A stretch of 64,000 bases of DNA, taken from contig NZ_MSSW01000002.1 in NCBI RefSeq assembly GCF_002150685.1, forward strand, positions 174,342-238,341, given 5' to 3'. A program made the position numbers and the translations under genes. The notes below the pieces were generated by a model. The model had not been told where the DNA came from. It worked only from the letters and a program-made list of their open reading frames with translations, and did not search any database. Shown here piece by piece: positions 7,856 to 15,176 of the stretch (its first letter is position 1; each line of letters opens with the position of its first letter). Origin of the DNA: Algoriphagus antarcticus. Its GTDB lineage: Bacteria; Bacteroidota; Bacteroidia; Cytophagales; Cyclobacteriaceae.

Positions 7856-8449
7856 ATGAAAAAAGTATTGTTAATTCTTGCCCTTGGACTGGGAGCAGTT
7901 CAACTCTCTCAAGCACAATCATCAGAAAAGCCAGGAGGATTTGGTATCCGTGGTGGTGCCAGCTTATTCAATTTTGGTGGTGATGATGTTTCAGAAAATA
8001 GTTACACCAACAGAGTAGGCTTCCACGTAGGTGGTTACACCATGTTGTTTATGACTGATCGGTTGGCATTGGAACCGGGAGTTTACTACTCTGTGAAAGG
8101 AACTCAAAATGATGACTTCGCAGATAGCAGAGCTATTTTAAGCTATGTAGATGTTCCAGTTCTTTTGAGATTGTATCCGGTAGACGGGATCAATATATTC
8201 GCCGGGCCTCAGATTTCCTTCTTGGCAAGTTCCAAGTTTGAAGGAGATTTCTTTGGGAATACGGTTTCTTATGACTCAGATGCGATCAAAGAAACTGACT
8301 TTGCCATAGTGCTTGGTGTTGGATATAATCTTCCAAAAGGTTTCAACGTTCAGGCTTCTTATGATTACGGTTTCACTCCGATTTTCAAAGACAGTGACGC
8401 TGATGTATTCAATAGAGGCTTCAAATTGTCTGCTGGCTATACGTTCTAA
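7856..8449 (+). CDS. Outer-membrane beta-barrel protein (PorT/OMP_b-brl family)
   Basis: The 197-residue protein starts with the signal peptide MKKVLLILALGLGAVQLSQAQ. The mature part has the alternating pattern of a small barrel: GIRGGASLFNFGG, RVGFHVGGYTMLF, LALEPGVYYSVKG, YVDVPVLLRLYP, FAGPQISFL, FAIVLGVGYNLP and FKLSAGYTF ending in the terminal aromatic Phe that BAM recognises. This is the common Bacteroidota eight-strand PorT-like family with no known specific function. The ATG at 7856 was preferred over a TTG two codons earlier. It is followed by a strong terminator and is apparently monocistronic. Confidence 0.8.
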   Translation: MKKVLLILALGLGAVQLSQAQSSEKPGGFGIRGGASLFNFGGDDVSENSYTNRVGFHVGGYTMLFMTDRLALEPGVYYSVKGTQNDDFADSRAILSYVDVPVLLRLYPVDGINIFAGPQISFLASSKFEGDFFGNTVSYDSDAIKETDFAIVLGVGYNLPKGFNVQASYDYGFTPIFKDSDADVFNRGFKLSAGYTF

Positions 8450-8480
8450 GAGAAGATGTATTATTAATTATTATAGAAAA

Positions 8481-8514
8481 ATGCCTCCGTCTAGATTGCG
8501 GAGGCATTTTTTTT
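8481..8514 (+). terminator. Rho-independent terminator of the outer-membrane barrel gene
   Basis: The stem ATGCCTCCG (8481-8489) pairs perfectly with CGGAGGCAT (8499-8507). The loop is nine bases and the T-run spans 8507-8514. Confidence 0.9.
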
Positions 8515-8541
8515 AACCGAAATTTTACACAGAGAGCGCAG
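8513..8541 (+). repeat. Post-terminator element, copy A (degenerate)
   Basis: Directly after the terminator T-run the sequence reads TTAACCG... followed by ACACAGAGAG. This is a degenerate match to elements at 21858-21881 and (minus strand) 23616-23638, which also sit just beyond terminators. Confidence 0.35.
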
Positions 8542-8619
8542 TTGAGTACACTAGAATAATATTCGACCAAGTGAATGTCTCGACTCGAAGTCCTCATTTT
8601 TATATTCTCTTACATGTAA

Positions 8620-8772
8620 TTACTCTATTCTGCCAGTAAAAGTCACAGTGTTTTGTAGAATCTGGTAAACACTAGTATCTACGACACTTCGGGCACCTGT
8701 ATTCCACTCGTCGGGCAGGGGGTCTTTCAAATCAAAGGAAGCTTGACTATTTGCATCACTAAGTATAACCAT
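8620..8772 (-). CDS. Hypothetical 50-residue ORF after the diheme cytochrome gene
   Basis: An ATG nine bases after the cytochrome stop codon opens a 50-codon frame (MVILSDANSQASFDLKDP...VTFTGRIE). It is in the same frame as the cytochrome gene. The sequence does not look random, resembling the tail of a larger protein, but I do not recognise it. It may be a remnant of a gene that once followed or was fused to the cytochrome, or a small protein of the same operon. The remaining bases between it and the terminator at 8514 show nothing clear. Confidence 0.35.
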   Translation of the reverse strand: MVILSDANSQASFDLKDPLPDEWNTGARSVVDTSVYQILQNTVTFTGRIE

Positions 8773-8778
8773 TTTCCC

Positions 8779-9870
8779 TTATTTCATACTGTTGATCCAA
8801 TCTTTGATTAGCTGAACGCCCTCTTTATGGACAGTGGTTCTTCCAAGCTCAGGCATTGCAATTCCGACTTCTGTGGAATTCATTCGGTGGGTAAGAATAG
8901 ATTCATCTGCTTTGCCAGGTACAATATCAAAGTCAAAGCTTCCAGCACCGTTTCCTGCTGCTACAGGGATTTTATTCACACCCAGTTTCAAAGGGTCTGT
9001 TTGGTCATAGGTGAGAAAAAGTCCTGAAGTACTCGCGGGTCCTTCTGCACTGTGACAATGAGAGCAATTGATGTCCAAATAAGCCATCGCTCTATCATCC
9101 AAAGGAAGATTTTTGTTTTCGTAATTGATCATAGCAGGATTAGCTTTCTCTTCCTCAAAACCTTCTAATTTGCCCAATTCAGTCCAATACGCTAACTGAT
9201 TGGCTTTGCCAGATTGGTATTCTAGCTCATTATTTAAATGTTGAACTTTCACACCTATTGGAGCCAATATTTCAGATTTATTATGACAGGTTTTGCATTG
9301 ATTTTTGTTGGGTACGATATAGTTGATTACCTGATCTTTTCCATCGTAATCAGTAAAAGAGACTTCAATTTCTCCACCTACAACTTTTAGAATCGCTTCA
9401 GTCTGACTCTCATTCCATATATAAGGAAAAGCTTCCCAGCCTTTTTCACTAGTGATCAAAAGTCTGGTTTCAATGATTCTTCTATTCTCTTTAGGCTTTC
9501 TGAAGTCCGCGGGATAATAGAAGTTCTTAATTAAAACTGTGCCCTCAGGAAAGTTAAGTTCATTGTTTGTCAAACTCGCTTTTTCTCCTTCTGGAAAGAA
9601 GATAAAACGACTTTTCAGCGCATAATCAGTGAAAAGCGAGGAAGCAGGTGTGTAGGGAATTAAGGCTTTTACAGGATTTAACGCTTTCAATTCTCCAGAA
9701 AAGAAACCATAAGTAGATAGCCTTTTGTAAGGAAAGCTCCCATCGGCAGACTCATCAACTAATGCGGCTTCATTTGTTTCAGTTTTGATAGATTCGTTTT
9801 TACAGGCAAAAGTGAAAATCACCAGTGCCAGTAATATATTAACTCCCCAGAAAATCTTGCTCATTTTCAT
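8779..9870 (-). CDS. Diheme c-type cytochrome lipoprotein (SO2930 / TIGR03806 family)
   Basis: The 363-residue protein is a predicted lipoprotein (FTFAC, lipid-acceptor cysteine at residue 23). It has two heme c attachment motifs, CKTCH near residue 192 and CSHCH near residue 269. The conserved body includes FPEGTVLIKNFYYP and the final GRTTVHKEGVQLIKDWI, as in the TIGR03806 family. It should carry two covalent hemes and act in electron transfer at the outer or inner membrane. Members are known to occur next to a beta-helix protein (TIGR03805), and that is what precedes it here. The stop codon of the upstream gene and this start overlap (TAATG), so the two are translationally coupled. Confidence 0.85.
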   Translation of the reverse strand: MKMSKIFWGVNILLALVIFTFACKNESIKTETNEAALVDESADGSFPYKRLSTYGFFSGELKALNPVKALIPYTPASSLFTDYALKSRFIFFPEGEKASLTNNELNFPEGTVLIKNFYYPADFRKPKENRRIIETRLLITSEKGWEAFPYIWNESQTEAILKVVGGEIEVSFTDYDGKDQVINYIVPNKNQCKTCHNKSEILAPIGVKVQHLNNELEYQSGKANQLAYWTELGKLEGFEEEKANPAMINYENKNLPLDDRAMAYLDINCSHCHSAEGPASTSGLFLTYDQTDPLKLGVNKIPVAAGNGAGSFDFDIVPGKADESILTHRMNSTEVGIAMPELGRTTVHKEGVQLIKDWINSMK

Positions 9871-11162
9871 TACATCTCAGCCAATGTGGTGACGTTTGTA
9901 TTTACGCTTACAGTGCAGTTTTGGAACGGTGTAGCATCTGCAAAACCTTCAATATTATCCTCTCCGTTCATTAGAGAAAAGCGGGTAAAGAATAGATCTT
10001 CCATGCCTTTTTCTGATAAACAAATTCTCATCGGATTAGTAGTGATGTCTTTGCTGATAGACTCATCCCAGATTCCATCGTAGATAATATCCTGAGTTTT
10101 GGCTGTGCCATGTGCATTGTAAATGCTTACTAATTGTCCCAGTTCTCTACTCAAGTCAGGGAAACCTTTCGTACGGTCATATTCATTGTCGTGTACATAA
10201 ACGTCTGTGGTGAAAGGCGACCAGTTGGGTGCTTCGCTCGGAAAGCCTGTGATCTGGTAACTGGCAATAGCCACACCTGTGGTTTTGTTGCGAAGGATAC
10301 GATTGTTGTAGATCTCCACTTCTTTGGCAGCCAGAAGAATCACTCCTGAGCCTGGAGGAATCATCGTTACCGTATTGCCATTTGCACCTTCTCCCATTGC
10401 TGTTGCAAAGTTCTCGTGGTTATTCTCGATGATGTCATTGTCGTAGATTTTCGTGCCTTTACCGTCAGCTTTTGGCAATCCTGGCAGATTGAAAACCAAG
10501 ATCCCGCCAGAGTTATTACGAGCTACGTTTCCGAATACTTCTGCATTATCACAGTTTTCAATTTCTATTCCAGCAACATTTCCGAAAGCAAGGGAATTTT
10601 TGACAATGATATTTTCAGATTGACCCACATAGATTCCTGCATCTCGCGAGTGAGAAGCAATGACCTCGTCGATCATCACATTCTTGCATTGTACAGGATA
10701 GATCGCGTAGGTTCCATTTTTTGACTTGTCGCCGTTAGTCCAAGTGACATTGATTCTGCGAAAAGTAATTCCATCGGTATGTTGTGCTTTCACTCCGTCT
10801 CCGGGAGCATCTTCGATTGTTAGATCCTGGATAGTAATGTTATTTCCAACAAGTTTAACACCTTCACCCCCGGTTTTTAGGCTTTTGAATGAAAGAACAG
10901 TGTGTTCCATCCCAGCACCTTTGATGATGATATTGGATTTATTGTCGAGTATTAGCTGTGTGCTGAGTTCGTAAAAGCCCGAAGGGATTTCAATTATAGA
11001 TCCATCTTCCGCCATAATGAAATCTTCCACTATTTTGTCAGTTTCTTCCGCTGTAGCACGAGGAATTTTGGAGCTATCGAATGTTTGTTCATTCGAAGAA
11101 CTGCTGCAGCTAAATCCAATAATCAAAAGTAGAAGTACGAGGGAATAACTTAGTCGTTTCAT
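9870..11162 (-). CDS. Parallel beta-helix lipoprotein (TIGR03805 family)
   Basis: The 430-residue protein has a lipoprotein signal with Cys at residue 19 (IIGFSC). The rest is a right-handed parallel beta-helix made of short repeats with N-x-I/V patterns: NITIQDLTIEDAPGDGV, GITFRRINVTW, AGIYVGQSENIIVKNSLAFGN, VAGIEIENCDNAEVFGNVARNNSGGI and KIYDNDIIENN. Such folds occur in polysaccharide lyases and similar surface proteins, but this family has no assigned activity. Its fixed partner is the diheme cytochrome that follows with a one-base overlap, so a joint redox process at the surface is an inference. Confidence 0.85.
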   Translation of the reverse strand: MKRLSYSLVLLLLIIGFSCSSSSNEQTFDSSKIPRATAEETDKIVEDFIMAEDGSIIEIPSGFYELSTQLILDNKSNIIIKGAGMEHTVLSFKSLKTGGEGVKLVGNNITIQDLTIEDAPGDGVKAQHTDGITFRRINVTWTNGDKSKNGTYAIYPVQCKNVMIDEVIASHSRDAGIYVGQSENIIVKNSLAFGNVAGIEIENCDNAEVFGNVARNNSGGILVFNLPGLPKADGKGTKIYDNDIIENNHENFATAMGEGANGNTVTMIPPGSGVILLAAKEVEIYNNRILRNKTTGVAIASYQITGFPSEAPNWSPFTTDVYVHDNEYDRTKGFPDLSRELGQLVSIYNAHGTAKTQDIIYDGIWDESISKDITTNPMRICLSEKGMEDLFFTRFSLMNGEDNIEGFADATPFQNCTVSVNTNVTTLAEM

Positions 11163-11190
11163 GGCCTTTGGGCGGGTTGAAAAATCCTAT

Positions 11191-11198
11191 CAAATCTA
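11191..11198 (-). promoter_or_regulatory. Possible -7 promoter element for the beta-helix/cytochrome pair
   Basis: On the minus strand TAGATTTG matches the TAnnTTTG element, 29 bases before the start codon at 11162. No TTTG-like -33 box is present at the right distance, so support is partial. Confidence 0.35.
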
Positions 11199-11341
11199 AG
11201 TAGTTATGAAAACTAATGCCTTGACTTTTGTCAAATAATCAGTTTTTGATTAGTTAGTACATTATTTAGCAACTGGAATTGTCAAATATCCTCTCTTCCA
11301 TTTTTTGCTAATTTGAAGCACCACTTAAAAGTGAAAGTCTT

Positions 11342-12454
11342 ATGCTTAAAAACACCCTACTTCTTATTTGTCTAACCATTGTTTTTTCAGCTCAAAAACC
11401 TAATGAGGAAGGCTTGAAGGATCTTTTCACTGACAGTTTTTATATAGGAGTGGCTGTAAATGGTCAGCAGGTTTCGGGTAAAGTACCAGAGGAATTGGCT
11501 TTAATAGAAAGGCATTTCAATAGTTTAAGCCCTGAAAATGGGTTGAAATGGGAGAAGGTTCATCCCGAAATGGATCGTTACGATTTTGAGTTTGGAGATG
11601 CTTACGTGGCTTTGGGCGAAAAGCTTGGTGCTTTTACGATTGGTCATTGCTTAGTTTGGCATCAGCAGGTTCCAAATTGGGTCTTTGTGGATGAAGCTGG
11701 GCGATTGCTTGGCAAGGAGGCATTGCTTTCCAGAATGGAAGATCACATAGCCCAAGTCGCAGGGCGATACAAAGGAAAAATTGACGGTTGGGATGTGGTG
11801 AATGAGGCTTTCAATGAGGATGGATCCTATCGAGAGTCGAACTGGTACAAGGTCGCGGGCAAGGATTTTATCAAAGCGGCTTTTCGGAAAGCTCATGAAG
11901 TAGATCCAGCCGCTGAACTCTACTACAATGATTATAATGTGTGGAAAGCCTCAAAACGAGCTGGAATTTTGACTTTGGCTAAGGAGATGAAGGCTGAAGG
12001 GATTCAGATTGATGGGATCGGAATGCAAGGACATTATATGCTAGAGAGTCCTTCGCTTGAACAGATTGAGCAAGGGATAATTGAAATAGCTGAAGCGGGA
12101 TTCCAAGTGATGATCACCGAACTCGATGTGGATGTGCTGCCCCGTCCAGGCAATACACAAGGAGCAGATTTAAATATCAATTTTGCCAACTCGCCTAAAT
12201 ACAATCCTTTTGCCAATGGAATTTCTCCAGAATCGGCGGCAAAATTATCACAGCGGTATACCGACCTTTTTCAGCTTTTCCAGAAACACAAAGATAAAAT
12301 CAGTCGAGTGACTTTTTGGGGATTGCACGATGGGAGAAGTTGGTTGAATAACTTCCCCGTTCGTAGTCGCACCAACTACCCGTTACTTATAGATCGGGAT
12401 TTGAAGGTGAAAGAAGATGTGTTTGCCAAGCTAAAGGCTATTTCAAAAGACTGA
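11342..12454 (+). CDS. Endo-1,4-beta-xylanase, glycoside hydrolase family 10
   Basis: The 370-residue single-domain GH10 enzyme has a short signal peptide ending near VFSA. Family landmarks are HFNSLSPENGLKWEKVHP (substrate-binding region), GHCLVWHQQVPNWVF, the general acid/base Glu155 in DGWDVVNEAFNE, YYNDYNVWKASK, IGMQGHY, the nucleophile Glu260 in VMITELDVDVLP, and FWGLHDGRSWLNNFP. It retains the catalytic pair and should cleave internal xylan bonds in the periplasm or outside. No carbohydrate-binding module or T9SS sorting domain is present. It lies just ahead of the sigma/SusCD locus but on its own, convergent with the following SDR. Confidence 0.92.
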   Translation: MLKNTLLLICLTIVFSAQKPNEEGLKDLFTDSFYIGVAVNGQQVSGKVPEELALIERHFNSLSPENGLKWEKVHPEMDRYDFEFGDAYVALGEKLGAFTIGHCLVWHQQVPNWVFVDEAGRLLGKEALLSRMEDHIAQVAGRYKGKIDGWDVVNEAFNEDGSYRESNWYKVAGKDFIKAAFRKAHEVDPAAELYYNDYNVWKASKRAGILTLAKEMKAEGIQIDGIGMQGHYMLESPSLEQIEQGIIEIAEAGFQVMITELDVDVLPRPGNTQGADLNINFANSPKYNPFANGISPESAAKLSQRYTDLFQLFQKHKDKISRVTFWGLHDGRSWLNNFPVRSRTNYPLLIDRDLKVKEDVFAKLKAISKD

Positions 12455-12468
12455 AAATGAATGTTCTA

Positions 12469-13191
12469 TCAAGGATTGGTAGACCAAAGTCCAACGTCTT
12501 TTACCAATGCTCTTCTTGGCAATTTCAAGTGTGCTACCAACAACTCTGCAAAATCTTCCGGTTGCAATACTTTCTCAGGATTGCCATCTGTTAGGTTATT
12601 GTCCATAGCCAAGTCAGTAGCAATAGTGCTGGGACTCATACTGAATACACGGATATCTGATTTTCTGACTTCCTGCATTAGCGATTCGGTGAGGCCATTC
12701 AGACCAAATTTGGAAGCACTGTATGCGCTCGTCATGGCATTTCCTTTTTGGCCAGCCGTGGAAGATACATTCACAATATCTCCAGATTTGCGGTCCAACA
12801 TACCCGGAAGAACTTCGTGGATCACATAGTAAACACCGAGCAAGTTGACTTTGATGATGTTTTCCCATTCGCTTACTTCCAGGTCGAGGAATTTCCCAAA
12901 CTTCCCTGTTCCGGCATTATTCACTAGAATATCTGGTACCCCAGCTTCAGAAATTAAAGATGCTATTGCGATTTTGATGCTTGAGAAATCAGATTGATCT
13001 GCGACCGCGATAGCTACTTTCAGCGAGGAATTTATTCCAGCTACGATTTCTTTGACAGCAAGCAGATCTGATTCTGTTCTGGATAAAATAGCGAGATGAA
13101 CTCCCTCATTGGCTAATGCCAGAGCGATGGCTTTGCCTAATCCTTTTCCTGCGCCAGTGATGAGCGCTACTTTTCCTTGTAGTGATTCCAT
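12469..13191 (-). CDS. Short-chain dehydrogenase/reductase (FabG-like)
   Basis: The 240-residue classical SDR has the cofactor loop TGAGKGLG at residues 12-19, NNAG at 91-94, and the catalytic triad Ser143/144, Tyr157 and Lys161 (YSASK). An Arg at residue 38 (LSRTE) suggests a preference for NADPH. It reduces a carbonyl or oxidises an alcohol in the cytosol. It resembles 3-oxoacyl-ACP reductases, but there is no fatty-acid gene nearby, so the substrate is open. It converges on the xylanase gene with only 14 bases between stop codons and no terminator. Confidence 0.85.
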   Translation of the reverse strand: MESLQGKVALITGAGKGLGKAIALALANEGVHLAILSRTESDLLAVKEIVAGINSSLKVAIAVADQSDFSSIKIAIASLISEAGVPDILVNNAGTGKFGKFLDLEVSEWENIIKVNLLGVYYVIHEVLPGMLDRKSGDIVNVSSTAGQKGNAMTSAYSASKFGLNGLTESLMQEVRKSDIRVFSMSPSTIATDLAMDNNLTDGNPEKVLQPEDFAELLVAHLKLPRRALVKDVGLWSTNP

Positions 13192-13354
13192 TGTTGATTT
13201 TTTAAAAGTTACTAATTCTAATCCAATATCGAACGCTAGAGTTCATCCATTTAAACTCTAAGAAAGATTCATTTTACAAATGATTCTATACTCTTTCGCT
13301 AGTGTGTTAATAATATCTTAACCTCCTGAATTCCATTTTCGCTCTGATCAGGAT

Positions 13355-13362
13355 TAAATTTG
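13355..13362 (+). promoter_or_regulatory. -7 promoter element of the ECF sigma gene
   Basis: TAAATTTG fits the TAnnTTTG element and lies 21 bases before the ATG at 13384. It argues for that ATG and against a TTG at 13360, which would fall inside the promoter. The upstream box is only TTTC-like at a short distance. Confidence 0.45.
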
Positions 13363-13383
13363 AGTTACACCCTGCTTAGGATC

Positions 13384-13911
13384 ATGTCCCCTTTTCAAAA
13401 TTCATCCCATTTCGAACAGATTTTCAAGGACAATTGGGAATTGATGTACCAAAGTGCTTACAGCAAAATAGGCGATCAATCTATTGTAGAGGATATTCTG
13501 CAAGAGATTTTTATTGATATCTGGCAAAGACGAGATTCACTGGAAATCAAATCAGGAATCAAGACTTATTTGTTCACAGCGGTAAAATACCAGGTAATGA
13601 AGCACTTTGATGAGTTGGCAAAATCCAGAGCCAACAGTAGCAATACTTTGCCTGAATCAACTTATGAAGAGGACGTTTTTGGGCTTGAAGAGCTTTACAA
13701 AGAAATTGAAGTTGCAGTAGAAATGCTTCCTCCACGTTCCCAGTTGGTTTTTCGGATGAGTAGATTGGAAGGTTATTCTACCGATGAGATAGCTGAAAAG
13801 CTAAAGATTTCTCCTCAGACAGTTAATAATCAACTTACCAAGTCACTTAAAATCATGCGTAGTGAGCTGAAGCATTTAGCTCCAGCTTTGATTATTTGCT
13901 TAATGTCCTAA
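13384..13911 (+). CDS. ECF RNA polymerase sigma factor of the SusC/FecR type
   Basis: The 175-residue protein has region 2 at about residues 10-75 (FEQIFKDNWELMYQSAYSKIGD...EDILQEIFIDIWQRR) and region 4 at about 110-160 (LPPRSQLVFRMSRLEGYSTDEIAEKLKISPQTVNNQLTKSL), with a helix-turn-helix for the -35 site. It should direct RNA polymerase to the susC promoter when released by the FecR protein encoded 118 bases downstream. This is the standard Bacteroidota trans-envelope signalling arrangement (sigma, FecR, STN-containing SusC). Confidence 0.9.
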   Translation: MSPFQNSSHFEQIFKDNWELMYQSAYSKIGDQSIVEDILQEIFIDIWQRRDSLEIKSGIKTYLFTAVKYQVMKHFDELAKSRANSSNTLPESTYEEDVFGLEELYKEIEVAVEMLPPRSQLVFRMSRLEGYSTDEIAEKLKISPQTVNNQLTKSLKIMRSELKHLAPALIICLMS

Positions 13912-14029
13912 ATACTTCTTTGTTAAGGAGAGATTAATTTTTTCACACTCATATTTCATGATTACATAATCAAAATGAGCGGTAGTCAGGTGGTTGTTTT
14001 TGCACTTAATAAGTGAAAGATAACTACAC

Positions 14030-15007
14030 ATGAGATTACCTTCTGTCCTATCAGACATCCTTTCTAAAATCCTTCGGGGAAAAGCTTCTAAAGAAGAACT
14101 TCATCAATTCAACTCTTGGTACGCCAAGGAGGTCGAGTCTGAATGGCATATTCAAGATTATAAGAAGCGGAACAAAGAGCAGGTAGAGTCTGAAATGCTG
14201 CAGATTATTCGGAGAGCTACTCGTACTCAAATTCCAAATACTCCCCCTAAACAAAATTTTTCGGGTTGGAAAATAGCAGCATGTATTGCGATGCTAATCG
14301 GAATTGGACTTTTGGTATTGAATACTACGCCCTTTGCTACTTCTGAACGTGTGGAAACTACATTCCTGACTTTTGAAAATGCTAAAGGAATGATCAAAAA
14401 GGTGCGCCTTCCTGATGGATCGATGGTGAGTTTATTTCATGATACACATATTCAAGTGGATGAGAACTTCTCTGAAAATAGATTGGTCAGGCTTTCTGGT
14501 GAAGCATTTTTCGAAGTAAAACGCGATACACTACATCCTTTTCGGGTGGAGTCTGCAAATCTTACCACCGAAGTGTTAGGAACTTCTTTTCTGATCAAAA
14601 ATCTAACAAATCAGCAGGAAGTAGTGGCTGTCAAGTCTGGATTGGTGAAAGTATCTGATCAAGTCGACTCTATTTACGTGCTTACCCCAAACCTTCGGCT
14701 AGCTTATTCCAATCAAGTTGGCGCTGTCTCCATCATACCTGAAAATGATCCGCTATTCGCTTGGACTGAGGATGTCATAGTATTTGACAAAACATCAATG
14801 ACCGAGATGATCAAAATACTGGAAGATTGGTATGGAGTGAAGATCACAGATAATCTTGAAGCTTCCAACACCTGTCAGATTTCAGGGACATATGAGAAGC
14901 AAAGTCTGGAAAACTTACTGCAATTGATTCAATATTCTATCCCTATTACCTATCAAATAGACGCTAAAAATGCAACCCTAACCTTTAAAAATTGCCTTAA
15001 AAGATGA
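14030..15007 (+). CDS. FecR-family anti-sigma factor
   Basis: The 325-residue inner-membrane protein has a cytoplasmic N-terminal part that binds the sigma factor. One membrane segment follows at about residues 82-102 (WKIAACIAMLIGIGLLVLN). The periplasmic FecR domain includes VRLPDGSMVSLFHDTHIQVDENF and the GEAFFEVKRD...FRVES pattern, and there is a C-terminal DUF4974-type domain (MTEMIKILEDWYGVKI). It holds the ECF sigma inactive until the SusC protein's STN domain signals substrate binding. Its stop codon lies at the base of a hairpin (15005-15034). Confidence 0.9.
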   Translation: MRLPSVLSDILSKILRGKASKEELHQFNSWYAKEVESEWHIQDYKKRNKEQVESEMLQIIRRATRTQIPNTPPKQNFSGWKIAACIAMLIGIGLLVLNTTPFATSERVETTFLTFENAKGMIKKVRLPDGSMVSLFHDTHIQVDENFSENRLVRLSGEAFFEVKRDTLHPFRVESANLTTEVLGTSFLIKNLTNQQEVVAVKSGLVKVSDQVDSIYVLTPNLRLAYSNQVGAVSIIPENDPLFAWTEDVIVFDKTSMTEMIKILEDWYGVKITDNLEASNTCQISGTYEKQSLENLLQLIQYSIPITYQIDAKNATLTFKNCLKR

Positions 15008-15034
15008 ATGGATCCACGGCAACGAATCCATTCA
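15005..15034 (+). promoter_or_regulatory. Hairpin at the end of the anti-sigma gene
   Basis: TGAATGGAT (15005-15013) and ATCCATTCA (15026-15034) form a perfect nine-base stem with a 12-base loop. The stem begins with the stop codon itself. No T-run follows directly, so a processing or stability element is more likely than a terminator. Confidence 0.45.
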
Positions 15035-15084
15035 GTTCGAGTAAAAAACGATTCAGACATTTTATCACACGAACACTTCAAATC

Positions 15085-15176
15085 TATGAAATCGAGCATG
15101 TCGCAGGAGACACACGGAGTGTCGATTAGCATGGATGCGAGATTCTATATGACCCCTAAAAACAAAATATAAACAC
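15085..15176 (+). repeat. susC leader repeat (copy 1)
   Basis: This leader is shared with the sequence in front of the SusD gene (18674-18790). Common blocks in order are TATGAAATCGAGCA, CACAC, ATGCGAGATTCT, TGACC, AAAA-CAAA and TATAAACACATGAAAAA at the start codon. An internal GACAC-ACGGA-GTGTC hairpin is present only here. It probably is a leader RNA or an ECF promoter region. Confidence 0.6.
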
